DNA of 64,000 nucleotides from NCBI GenBank assembly GCA_010093485.1, contig MU001505.1, positions 957,375 to 1,021,374 on the forward strand, given 5' to 3'. The translations under genes were made by a program, and so were the position numbers. Below the pieces are notes generated by a model that was given only the letters and a program-made list of their open reading frames with translations, was not told the origin of the DNA and did no database searches. This document shows positions 22,044-33,209 of the stretch, in pieces. The stretch's first letter is position 1; every line of letters begins with the position of its first letter. Source of the stretch: Karstenula rhodostoma CBS 690.94 (taxonomy: Eukaryota > Ascomycota > Dothideomycetes > Pleosporales > Didymosphaeriaceae).

Positions 22044-23248
22044 CTAGTACCCGTTCATGGTCATCCGCTGGCTGTTCCTGCTCAATTCGCGGTCTGCGGC
22101 GGGCGAGATCGGACGCGAGCTGTGACCACCACCGACCGCGGAGCTCTCCTTCAGTGCAAGCAGCTGCTTAGCACGGAACGACTCGTAGTGGATTTGCGAC
22201 GTCGTCTCAATCAGGTCTTGCAAGTGGGTGCGGGTAAGGAAGTTGCGAAGGTATACGAATTCGCAGTGGTTCTCGTCCTCGACTGGAGGTCGTTAGTTAG
22301 CAAGTCCGGAAATGGTGGGGAGTGGTCATACCATTGATGAAGCCCCAACGATTCTGGCGACCTCGAACCTGCTGGCCGTTCACAACGATGTTCTTCTCGG
22401 AGCCGACGACAGCAAAGGGGATGATGCTCTACACATCAGTTAACACATGCACCAAGCAAGAAATGGTGGAAGTGGTGCTTGCCTTGATGGAGGTGTTGAG
22501 GGCAACTTCCTCCTGGTCGTGCTCCTCGTTGTCGTACGGGTACATGCGCAGGTTGTGGAAGGCGAACTCCTCCTTTATCCTCTCCTTGAACTCAGCGCGC
22601 TCCTCAAGCGTCAAGCTGTCGCTCTTGGCAATGACGGGAACAACGTTGACAAACTCGCTCAGCTTCTTGAGCACGACGATGTCGATGGGCTTGAGACCGT
22701 GGCCAGACGGGCTGATGAAGAACAGGCAGCAGTGGATGCGCGTGTCCTGGAGGTAGCGCTCACGCTGGGCGGTGAGCTCCTTGCGCAGGTAAGCGCTATG
22801 CTGGTCCTTGATGTACTTGACGATGGGGTCCCAGCAGCGCTCGTTGTTGATCAGGTCACCGTAGCCGGGGGTGTCGACGATGTTGAGGCGCAGACGCACG
22901 CCATTCTCCTCGATCGTGTGGGAGACAGCTTGGATCTCGGTTGTCTGACGGATGGGCTCCTCGGGCTGCATGCGACCCTTGCTGTCTATGAGGTGCGAAG
23001 CGAAGATGGTGTTGATGAGGGTCGACTTGCCGAGGCCAGTCTGTCCTGCGCAGCCGTTAGCCCAACAATTCTCCGACAGCCTCATCTTGGGCTGCTGCTG
23101 CGTGGGCACGAAGCTTACCGACGCAGATAATGTTGAACTGGAAGCCCCGCTTGACGAGCTTCTTCTCGATCTGCTTGGTGATGCTGTCGAAACCGACATA
23201 GCTCTCCGGGTAGACGGACTGCTGGGGTGCTCCATATGCGGTAGCCAT
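22044..23248 (-). CDS. Septin, Cdc10/Cdc3 class
   Basis: GTP-binding cytoskeletal protein of septin filaments and rings. Four exons: 23248-23119, 23045-22483, 22428-22332 and 22282-22044, giving 342 aa. Intron 1 (73 nt) and intron 3 (49 nt) are GT-AG. Intron 2 (22482-22429) begins GCAAGC and is GC-AG. Motifs: polybasic KKLVKRGFQFN, P-loop GQTGLGKST, switch DTPGYGD, G4 AKSD, and the septin unique element near VVNGQQVRGRQNRWG. The C-terminus is FRAKQLLALKES plus a short Ser-rich tail, with no long coiled coil. The opening PESYVGFDSITKQIEKKL resembles yeast Cdc10 most, but I cannot settle Cdc10 versus Cdc3 orthology without a tree. It diverges from bL32m. Confidence 0.95.
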
Positions 23249-23544
23249 TGCGGGTGACGGGGGCCTCGGGGCGGCGAGTTTGTGTGGGGGAGCCTGGGAG
23301 GGTGGGAGAGGCGAAGAAAGTGCTGAGAGGGCGGCGTGTGTGTCAACAATGCAGGGCAGTTGCGGATGACTTTCTGGCGCTCTTGCTGGCGCGGAAAGGG
23401 GCAGCCACGAAGCGAAAACGCGCTAGCCCTTGACGTGGCTAGGCGCGGTAGCTGGGGACTGGGGTGCGTCTGCATTTCTCAACACCAAAAACTTATCGCG
23501 GCGACGACGACACGCGCCATCTGCATCCGCCCCGCTCCATCGCC
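23249..23544. promoter_or_regulatory. Shared upstream region of septin and bL32m
   Basis: 296 bp between divergent start codons, enough only for a compact bidirectional promoter. No specific element is claimed. Confidence 0.5.
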
Positions 23545-24133
23545 ATGGCCCTCGCCCGCCCGCTGCCGCCCCTGTGGCAGACGCTGCTCCCCGGCCTCAA
23601 TGGCCCCGCCCGCCCCGTGCTGAACCTGCCGCTGCTGCAGCGCCTCGCGCAGCCCTTCCGCATGCTGCCCACACCCTTCGCCGCGCTCGCTATACCCCTC
23701 TCGCTGCCATCAATACCGTCACTATCCGACATTTGGGAGGGCCTTCTGAAGGCAGTGCCGAAGAAGAAGACATCGTACATGAAGAAGCGGACGCGCTTCA
23801 TGGCCGGCAAGGGCCTCAAAGACCTTACGAATCTGAACAAGTGCTCCGCGTGCGGGAGGGTCAAACGGGCGCACTTCTTGTGTCCCTACTGTGTGGATGG
23901 TAGGTGTTCCGGCTGTCATCTCCCGTGATAGCTGGTCGTCTCTAACACTTAGCGTAGCTATTAAATCCAACATCTTCGGGCAGCACTGGTGGTCAGTACG
24001 AGTGCCTACGAGGAAACAAGAGAAGCAATTGAAGCGCCAGAAGCGTGAGGAGCTCATGAGGTCGCGCATGGTGGTGCCCGACCCAAGGGAGGACAAGCCC
24101 ATCGTGGAGCATACGACCTGGTCTAAGAGATGA
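23545..24133 (+). CDS. MRPL32: Mitochondrial large-subunit ribosomal protein bL32m
   Basis: Two exons, 23545-23899 and 23958-24133, with a 58-nt intron (GTAGGT...CGTAG). The product is 176 aa. The N-terminal ~75 residues are rich in Leu, Pro and Arg without acids, a mitochondrial presequence. The bL32 core starts at AVPKKKTSYMKKRTRF and holds a zinc ribbon CSACGRV...CPYC (two CxxC pairs). Mature bL32 in yeast is released by the m-AAA protease after import; a similar step is expected. The second exon adds a C-terminal extension (HWWSVRVPTRKQEKQLKRQK) ending in TTWSKR. It converges with RUD3, the stop codons being 327 bp apart. Confidence 0.93.
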
Positions 24134-24460
24134 TGAGCGAGGCATTTGATACTGTACATTAGTGTACTTTCTGGCACATCTGGCATACGGCGCTATGGGG
24201 TGGGGAAGAACGGGAGAGCATTTGTAACCATAAAAGAGGACATTTGTAGACGAAGTGTATCATAGCCATTCAGGCAATCTAACATGCTGTCACGCATGTC
24301 GCAACTGAAATCCTGGAACGCCTCGAGTCCAATCCGGCAACACCATGACGGCTTGCCCTGTCATGCGTTGAATCGCTCAATGCGTTCGCTCACGCGCCCA
24401 GAAGGTATCCTATGTAAATACAAGAAATAGCTGATTTCAAAGAATTAAAATTCACCTGCT

Positions 24461-26497
24461 TCATCTCCTCTCTCCTTCGCTGATGCCCAAACCGCTGGCT
24501 GTGTCGCTCCTTGGCGGTGGGGATGTCGGTACACTTCCTCTACGGGAGTCGGATTCACGTTCCAGGAAGTCAGACCACAGCTCCGCTAAAGACTCCTTGT
24601 TGCTTGAGCTGCTGGCCATGAGCATGGGGTCGTTGATGCCGCTGCTGAGTGAAGGCGTGGATGGCGTTCGCCTGAACGGAGACATGGGTATCCTCAGACT
24701 ACTGTTCGAGGTTCCCGGGCGCGCTAGACCAGCCTGTTCCTTTTGCTCTGCAAGGTGTTAGCTGTTGCGACATCCAAAAGACCTGTTCAAGTCTCACCAT
24801 CGGTCCAGCCAAGTAATGCAGAGATGAGCTGCAGAGCCTCAAACTTTTTCGGGTCCGATCGGTCGATAGCCAGAAAATGGAGGAAGTAGTTCGTGATGAT
24901 CTGCCTGTCCACATTGTCCTCTGGTCGTCCCTTCTTCAGTATGCGTAGAGCCTTAGTGAGGTGCTCATTGAGCGTCACCGCCTCATGTCGGAGCTTGCCA
25001 ATTAGCAGATTCTTCTCTTTGACCTCCCTTTCGAAAGGCAGAGCTCTCTCGAGCTCTTTCTGCGTAGTCTCGAGCGCCGTCCTGGACGCGGTGGCAGCTT
25101 CCTGTGCCGCCTGCACCTGTTTACGGAGCTCATCGATCTGCGATTCATAGTTCTCTACCGATCTTCGCAGCTCGATCTTGCGCACTGCGACAGCGTGTTA
25201 GTACGGCAACCAGACACAATACATATGAACTCACGATTCTGCACCTCCTGGAGTGCTTTCTGGAGACCCTCGACCGCCTCGTTGTTAGTGTCACGGTCTC
25301 GCGCCGCTTTCTCATACGCCTCGCGTAATGACTCTATCTGGTCCTTTAGCTCGGCTTCCTTCTCCGCAAGGTTTTCACGGATTGAGCGCTCGTTCATAGC
25401 CAGAACCTCCCAGTCTTGCATGGCCTGTTTTGCGTTCTCAAACTCCTCTCTGGCGAACGCCTCTCTTGAGATGAGCTCATCACGCTCCTTGATCCAATTC
25501 TGCTGCGTGAGGTTCGACCGGCTACGCAAAGTAGCAGCTTCCGCTGCCTGCGCCTCGTTGTCCTTCCGCAGCTTATCCAGTTGCTCGGTCAACGAAGTGT
25601 TGCCCTCCTGCAGCTCGCGATTCTGGTCTTCAAGCTCCGAGACATGGGTCTGGTATTCTTCGATTCTGGCCTTGTCGAAGTCAGTAACTGATATACGTCC
25701 AAGCTTTGCTCCCAGTCGCATGGGCATATAGCACTTACCGCATCAGCCTTCAACCGGTCTCCCAGCGACGTCTTGATGGTGTTCACTCTCCCCAGCAGAT
25801 TTTTGTACTGCGTCTCGAAGTGATCCTTGTTCTCGTTTGCCTCTTCCAGCTCGCTTTGCAGAGTGCCAATCTCCTCCTCGTGCTTCTCTTTTATGCTCTC
25901 TAAACTCTTTCTTAGCTCTGTCACCTCCTGCCGTAGCGCGTATCGTTCTTTCGCAATCACATCTAGACGGGCACTGGTGTCGGATGGAGGGGGAGGGGAG
26001 GGCGAGAGCCCTTGTTGAGACCGTGATCGCAACAGTCCAAGAGCTACGGCAGAGGATATGGAGTGCGATGCGGCGCCATTTGCTTGCGCGGTGGTAGGCG
26101 AAAGCGGCGCTTCATCGTCAACGTCGCCGTCGTGCGATTGGACAGCTGGCTTCTGTGAGGTGTTAGCTGCGTTCTTGCTGGTCGAGTCTGCAGACACAGC
26201 GGGACGAAGCGAAGGGGGGCCATACGGATTGCTCGTCTTCCTCGTCCGGGTCGTCGTCGTGCTCCTCTTGCCTGTCGTAGTTCCCATTCGCAGTCGCGGG
26301 TTCCTCGTTTTTATTCCCGTTCGCTCCGCCCTTCTTCTTGTTCTTCTTCTTTTTGGACTTGGAGGCGGCGCCTGCGGTGTGGTCAGTTTAAACTAGTGAT
26401 TACATCCCCAATTTCTCCGGATCAACCCTTGGTACGCCGGAGGTTCAGCTCACGTACCACTTTCTTTGAGCGGGTCCGATGTCGAGGGAGCGGACAT
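24461..26497 (-). CDS. RUD3: Golgi matrix golgin Rud3 (GRAB domain)
   Basis: Six exons: 26497-26458, 26371-26226, 26152-25739, 25670-25235, 25184-24798 and 24747-24461. All introns are GT-AG (85, 73, 68, 50 and 50 nt) and keep frame. The product is 569 aa. After MSAPSTSDPLKESG comes a Lys-rich patch (KSKKKKNKKKGG), an acidic stretch (HDDDPDEEDEQS), then about 300 residues of heptad-rich coiled coil. Near residues 445-475 lies the GRIP-related Arf-binding (GRAB) segment VDRQIITNYFLHFLAIDR then KKFEALQLISALLGW. In yeast this binds Arf1-GTP and tethers Rud3 to the cis-Golgi. The Ser/Pro-rich tail may be phosphorylated. Confidence 0.92.
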
Positions 26498-27649
26498 GGC
26501 TGAGGGCGCGCGGCTATCGGTAAGACGAAAGGAAGGTCAAGTTCGAGGGCGGGCGCATCGGGAGAGAAAGGTGCCGCGTAATGGCGTTCCGACGTCGACA
26601 ATGTTTCGACTTGGCACATCGTGTCCATAACGACGGTACGGTTCGGCACTTTTGCGCTAGTCAAGCCACTTGGCATTAGCCACAACTACTCGTACGGGTT
26701 ATCAACGACCTGTCCGGAAACATGCTCCTCCAAATCACTCCCCTTGTGCATTATGAATATGGGCCATGTACTAACACGTCACAAGATCAGAGACTCGTTA
26801 TACCCGAAGCGGGCCCTGGATATCAGTTGATACGGATACTTAGTCAGCTATCCATCTGTGAGTTGAGTCGATCTCACACTCATGGCGGCCTTGTATGTTG
26901 AGACGATCATCATTGTATGGAGTCCCTCCCCGCCACATCATCATCTGTGTTGCATCTAGAGTTGCCTGTGTCTCCCAACCCTCCAAGTCCACTGCTTGTC
27001 GCTACTGTCACTGTCGCTGCTCGCGTCACTGCTGCTCGAGCTCTCAGACTCAGTCTCCCCTTCGATTATCACATGCACTTCCGGCTTCGATCTTCGAAGC
27101 CTGATTCGCAACATATTTTCCCTGAGACGTTCGGGACCGAAACGTACCTCTACCATTGCCTCTCACGACGGCATGCTAGCGATTGTTGGTGGCATACGAG
27201 AACTCGTCAAAACCCCTGATATAAGACGTGTCCGTTTTGAAGGTAGTCTTAAACCTCTCTATATATATCTTCCTAATGCGACCTTCTTTCTTCTCTATTC
27301 ATTGAGGACGTCAACGACACCGATAATCACTCTATCGGGCGAAGACACTTGAAAGCACCATCGGTGCTTCTTGTCCTCGTGGAAACATCCTCGTACTTCG
27401 GGAAGGGCAAAGAGAGGCGGACTCCAACGGGGGAACGTTGCCGGCGGAAACAAATATGGCGCAAATTGCATGCCGGAACCACGTCCGCGGCATACTAATA
27501 CTAGTGGGCGAGCCTCTGCACTCCTAGATAGCGTTGGCCGGATAGCACCACCGGCCAATGCTTTTCGCCACCACCGCCATATGTTAAATCTGCGCGACTC
27601 AACATCGGGTCAATAAGAGAACCCACAAGAGTCCTGTTGTTTTGAGGCA
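26498..27649. other. Intergenic between RUD3 and the histidine kinase
   Basis: Divergent promoter region of 1.15 kb. On the - strand, ATG 27156 opens a 66-codon frame with a basic part (RLRENMLRIRLRRSKPEVHV) and a Ser/Asp/Glu-rich part (ETESESSSSSDASSDSDSSD). It could encode a small protein but has no family or splice support. Confidence 0.35.
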
Positions 27650-30600
27650 ATGGAGGCAATGCCAAATAGCGACCGCCCCGAGGATCCGCTTGGAATGGCT
27701 CTTCATACAGCTAATACGGACGAGTTGCGCGCACGTGAGCTCTACAAATATTTTCGCCCACCAGCCAGTGATGGAGAGTCGCCAGATCCAACGCTCGCAG
27801 CACACGCGCAACTTGTCGCGTGGCGGCTCGGTGCTGAGCGTTCCATGATCACGTTGATAGACGAACATGTCCAATACTTCGTCGCGGAGAGTACCAAAAC
27901 ACTGCATCTCGACAACCACAATGAACATGATGACCCTGATGACGCGATTTGGGCTGGTGTAAGTTCCCGTTTCTATTCGCGCTGCCAGGACGTGGCTTAC
28001 TCGTCCTGTAGTGCGTCAGAGTCTCCAAAGCCGGGCGACTATGTGAACACACAATTGCAGCGTCAGCTCCAGAATCCGGTGGGCCAGCGTTGTTCGAAGT
28101 CCTTGACCTCGGTAAAGACAGCCGGTTCAACAGTTTGGATTTCGTGGTCGGGCCGCCGCACTTCAAGAATTATGCAGGAGTGCCATTAAGGACTCGGAAA
28201 GGCATCAATATTGGCTCTATTTTCGTCATTGACAGTAAAGTCAGGCCTCCACTCAACACGACGGAGAAGCACTTTCTTGGTGTAGTGGCCGATAATGTGA
28301 TAAAGCATCTGGAGATGCTCAAAGATAGACAAGATTGCGAGCGCGGTCTGGCCATGAGCGCATGTATATCGGCATACATCGATCCATTGCACAGGTCCTC
28401 ACGGCCCGCTACTAGAAACGGCGTTCGCAGGAAGCCCGCCTTTCATGCGCCTTCGCGAGAAAATGCGGCTGACGTGAACCACGATGAAGACGAGGTTGGA
28501 CGTCTAGGTATATATAGGCGCGCAGCTGACTGGCTCCTGAAAGGACTCGATTACGATGAGAGCGGTGGCGGCGTTATATTTCTAGACACGCTGCCGGCTG
28601 GCAGTAAATCTAAATATGGCGCCGAGGAGAGTGCTGCGACCTCAAGCAGTCAAGAGTCCGACGAAGATGCTCAGGGACCGATCGAGTCCTTAGCTTTCAG
28701 CGATCGAAAACAAGACTGGAGCCAGGGTGCAGGTCGAAACAAAGAAGTATTCGAAATCGATGCCACGGAAATTCTCGCTCACGCAACGAAACCTGAGGGA
28801 AATTCCCACCCAAAGGAGTCCGTGGTAGCCCAGATGGAGACTCTGCCACCTGCATATATCTCGAGACTCATCAAGCGTTTTCCCGGCGGGAAACTGTTTA
28901 CTTTCGATTCAAACGGCCACGCATTGACCAGTTCCTCGGACGATACCTCAAAAGTCTTCAGTCCTCCGAAGAGCTCCAGGACGCACACCAGGAACGTAAA
29001 AAAACATGAGACGGGTGAGCTGCGACGCTGTTTCCCAACGGCTCGTCAAATCATCTTCTTGCCGATTTGGGACTCATCAACTTCTCGCTGGGCTGTTTGC
29101 ATCACCTATCACAAATCCGGATTTCGACACTTGTCTTACAAATCTGAGTTCGTCTACTGCGCTACTTTTGGGAATGCCATTATCGCTCAGCTTACCAAAC
29201 TGGCTTGCTTGCAAGCTGATCAGCAGAAAAGCGATTTTATTGCTTCGATCTCGCATGAACTCCGATCGCCTCTACACGGCGTCTTAGCATCGTGCGAATT
29301 CTTGGAAGACACTGAGCTCTCACAGTTTCAACAATCGCTCGTTGATACAGCAACCGGATGCTCACGAACGCTCCTCGACACCATCAATATGGTATTGGAC
29401 TACAGCAATATCAACAGATTCGAAAAGATGAAAACCCAAGGCAAAAAAACTAGACGCGATCTGTCCGCAGACAGTCGATCTAAGGCTCTACAGTCCAGTC
29501 TCAGTACACAGCGTATAGTCGATGTTGCTGCCTTGCTCGAAGAGGTCGTTGACAGCTTGGTTGCTGGGCTTGCCTTCGAAAATCGCTTGAAGAGTAGATA
29601 CTCTACATCAACGGATGTTTCCAGCACAACAGCTCAGAAGATGCATATCGAAGACGATTTACCTATCGCGCGTAGCAATGTTAAGCTCATCCTTGACATT
29701 GCGGTTCAAAATTGGACGTACTGCTCTGAGCCTGGCGCACTACGTCGAATTGTTATGAATCTCGTTGAGAACGCAATCAAGTTTACCAAGGACGGTTTTG
29801 TGCATATAAAGCTTCAGAGTGGCAGTGCAAAAGACCTGACAGCTCTCCCTTCTGTCATCTTGACAGTTTCCGATTCTGGACAGGGCATATCGCAAGCTTA
29901 CCTGAGGAACACAGTCTTCACGCCATTTTCCCAGGAATCAGATTTAACCAGCGGATCTGGACTCGGGCTCTCGCTGGTCAAGTCGATCGTCCGTAACATG
30001 GGTGGGAGAATCAGCATCGACTCAGCTGTGGGTGAAGGGACAAGTGTGTCTGTCAAGCTTCCCATGGTCCGTGAATCCAACACCGCGCAGAACAGGAAGG
30101 GCAAACCAGACTCAGAACACTTTGACAACGCCGCTGAGCGCAACAGAAGTACGAGCATCAGCGCAGTCAGAGATCAAGTCTTTGGCAAAACCGCCGCACT
30201 AAATTGGAACCAACGCGCAGATGATCTTCCACAGAGTCAGAGCAAGGCATCGCGATTATTACAGGCAAGCCTGGTAGCCTACCTGAGCAGATGGTTTGGA
30301 CTTTCAGTCTCTCCTTGGCAGAAGGAGCACACGTACGATATTATCATCTCAGATTTCGAGGGCTTGGAAGTCTTAAAACAATCGGCCCCAGAGTCATTCG
30401 CCGGTTGTCAACACATAGTTATCAGTACGACCGCTACATCTTCACCACTTGAAGCAAATACTTTCAACTCCGGCAATATCCGGGTACTCGATTGTCCATT
30501 CGGGCCCTCTCGATTAGCCCATGCCCTCAAAAGCTGCCTAAGTGAATTGGTATCGGGCAAGGGTAGCTTGAGCAAGGACTTGAACGGGGGAGTCATCGGT

Positions 30601-31422
30601 GGCTTATCGAGTAACGACAGAGATGATTCCGTTATGAATGATGCAGGCACTGCCTTCTCTAGCAGTCGTGCAGACCAGGAAGTCTTGATGGATCACGTCG
30701 GTGTTGAAAAGGTTTCGATTCATATCACTTCTGGACCAATCGAACTCATTCCTCCGCAAAGTCACGATGGTCCAGCAACGCCACCACTCGAAGCCCCCCA
30801 ACGCGTTCTTGTCACGGCCCATGTCGACCCTGAGTATGCATCGAACAAGGAGCCGCTGTCAACAATGCCTTTGAACGGACCCGCTGTGACTGTCACCCTG
30901 TCCGGCTCCATCAGCATGCAGCCACCAACCAAAGAATTGGCGAGGACACCTGCAACCGAAGCAGACCCTGCAAACAGCTTCTCCCGCATACTTCTCGTAG
31001 AAGACAACGTCATCAATCTGCGCCTTCTCCAAGTATACTGCAAGAAGCTCGGCTACGCCCACGTACACTCCGCCGAGAACGGACTGATAGCTGCGCGAAC
31101 GTACGAGCGTCTCCTCCACGCCACGCCTTCAACGCCTCCGAATATCATATTCATGGACCTCTCTATGCCTGTCATGAATGGCTTTGAAGCTACGCGTCAG
31201 ATACGCAAAATCGAGAGTGATTACGCCAGGCAATGGACGCACACCAAGACCGGTCCGCGGAGTTTGATAGTTGCTTTGACCGGTCTCTCGAGCCTCAAAG
31301 ATCAGAAGGAGGCTTTTGCCGCGGGAGTCGATCGGTACATAATGAAGCCGGTCAACTTCAAGAAGCTGTCGCTGTTACTGGAGACGTGGCAATCGGACGG
31401 TTCAGACGACCCAAACAAGTGA
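27650..31422 (+). CDS. GAF-domain hybrid sensor histidine kinase
   Basis: Two-component phosphorelay sensor. Two exons, 27650-27958 and 28012-31422, with a 53-nt intron (GTAAGT...CTGTAG). The product is 1239 aa. A GAF domain fills about residues 60-255 (TLAAHAQLVAWRLGAERSMI, then AGRLCEHTIA, then VVGPPHFKNYAGVPLRT). A Ser-rich linker follows. The HisKA H-box is FIASISHELRSPLHG with phospho-acceptor His518. The ATPase has N-box NLVENAIKF (~686), SDSGQGIS and GSGLGLSLVKSIV. The receiver domain starts at RILLVEDN (~1096), with phospho-Asp1152 in IFMDLSMPVMNG and the conserved Lys in YIMKPVN. No membrane segments, so it is probably cytosolic and passes phosphate to an Hpt protein such as Ypd1. 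All catalytic residues are present. Ligand and fungal HHK group cannot be assigned. Confidence 0.95.
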
Positions 31423-32044
31423 TTGTGGCACAGCCACAAGGTCCAGGATCCACATGGTCGATTTGGCACGGTGGCTAGGACAGATTACCGCAACCGTGGA
31501 GAGGTTACAAAGCCAGACTCATGGTAGTCTGAACGAACCCAAGCTATACACCTAGGCGCCCCACCTGTAAGTGGAACTGGTCGTCCCTCGAGCCAGCCCA
31601 TGAGTGCCCGGCTCTTATGTTGACATTGTATGCAGCTGATCCGCTTACTGGGCGAGTTTGAGAGGCATGTGAGTGTACCAACTCACGCGTTCAAGTGTCA
31701 AGATATGGATTTTCGGAAAGATATGAATTGTCAGAAGCCACCATTCATCTGCGCTGTCTCTATCATCTAGTTATTTTTTTGGTTTACGGGTTTTTCGTAT
31801 CTGATATGATTCCAAAAGAGCTGGTACAAGTCACAAGCCAAGTTGAGAGAGGGAGGGGATTACAATCACCAACACGGGAAAAACAGCCTTTGCACGGGCT
31901 TTTGTAATAAATGCTGCACAGGTTTTTGGAATGTATGGTATATTGTGGCGTAAAGGGAAGTCGATTAGGCCGCTCACGTTGAAGTCGAACAACGCTTGCA
32001 AAGTCCGTATGGCTAGAGTCGTTGGAATGCTCAGCGTGTAACCT
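31423..32044. other. Intergenic
   Basis: 3' regions of a + and a - gene. No motif seen. Confidence 0.4.
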
Positions 32045-32980
32045 TTACTCGCTCCTCCGCAATATCTTTTGTTTCTTGACTATCTCTCTTTTCAGAGCTT
32101 TCATGGCAGCTTCTTTGGTAGCAGATGGTATGCCCCGAAATACCTCTGCACCTTTGAAGTTTATCACGGCATGCCAGTTGTCTTCAGCCTCAAAAAGAAA
32201 ACCAACCCCCTCCTTTTCAACTTCCCACCCTTTGAACGTCTTCCAGAGGGCCTCAATCATGGCCTTTTGGACTTCCTGTGCCTCCTTTACTTCGCACAGA
32301 AGGATCGTAGCCGCAGTTTCCACGACGTCATCATATGGACGTGCACGCGGGAGAGGCGCCCGCATCGGCCACTGATGCTGCTTATCGATCGGATAACAGT
32401 CTGTTACCTCGAGCGTTGCAATTAGCCTGTTATCTTGGTAATGTGGCTCGCCCCAATTGAACTTGAATTGTTCTGCTTTGACGAAGAACTGTTTTTGGAA
32501 CTTGTCTGCGGCATCTGCAGTAGGGTTTAGCAAAATAAAGTCTTGCCCGGTATAGTGAGGGAATGCATACCTTCGAATTTCTGTACGGACTACTCACTCG
32601 CCAGCTGGAGATCCTTGTTCATCATAGTTACTTGATATACATTCTGCACAGCAGTATAACCAGAGATAGGCCCTGGAGGTATGAAGTATTCAATGCGGTT
32701 GCCGTGCTATATCTTCGGTGATGTTTCGCACAGATGGATCGTGCTGAAGGGTAATCGCATGACATTATATAGAGTTACTGTTTTGCCCCAGCTAGAGCCC
32801 AAAAAGGCGAGCAAAGCATACCTTGTGCCCCATACAGAACTGTTTCTGATACTGTTTTAGCATACAAAGGAGAACTGAGACTTGCGGCTCCTTGATACAA
32901 CGTGACTCATCGATATACTGTCGCCACCAAATTGTGGTGCTCGCAAATCGTTTCTGACTCCTACAACATCTCGTGTCCAT
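32045..32980 (-). pseudogene. Unknown conserved-looking gene with a stop and a frameshift
   Basis: Protein-like exons can be read on the - strand. The first is WRQYIDESRCIKEPQVSV then LKQYQKQFCMGHK, ending at a GTATGC donor (~32822). Then HDPSVRNITEDI follows acceptor TTCAG. Next, in another frame, is HGNRIEYFIPPGPISG then VYQVTMMNKDLQLASE, an in-frame TAG at 32592-32590, and SVQKFEDAADK. Intron 32570-32515 (GTATGC...TGCAG) joins KFE to DAADKFQKQF. The last exon ends IVKKQKILRRSE. The stop most simply replaces Trp (SE-W-SVQKF). I do not recognise the family. A different exon structure could remove the stop, so decay is likely but unproven. Confidence 0.45.
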
Positions 32981-33209
32981 GGTTCTCGATCATTGCCAAC
33001 TAAGGCCCTCTTGTTGGGATTATTGGTCGAATTGATTCTTTGACAAGAGTTAGAAGCAGGACCAACTTAGTTGCATTGTTGAGCCGTCTAACACCGAAGC
33101 TCTGGTGTACACGAAATAGTCATAGGGCTTAGTCTCCAGAACAGTTTTATCCCTGACTTGATGGTGATTAAGGCTCTCCTGTGGCAATCTAATAATTCCC
33201 CACGTTCCC

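Noticed and set aside
21870..22337. 155-codon frame on the + strand
   Set aside because: Antisense to septin exon 4 and intron 3; no domain.
22429..23475. 348-codon frame extending the septin upstream without an intron
   Set aside because: The extension is in a different frame from the conserved septin N-terminus (MATAYGAPQQ...). It arises because intron 1 happens to be open in one frame.
25837..26396. + strand frames rich in Ser, Leu and Val
   Set aside because: Antisense to the RUD3 coiled-coil exons.
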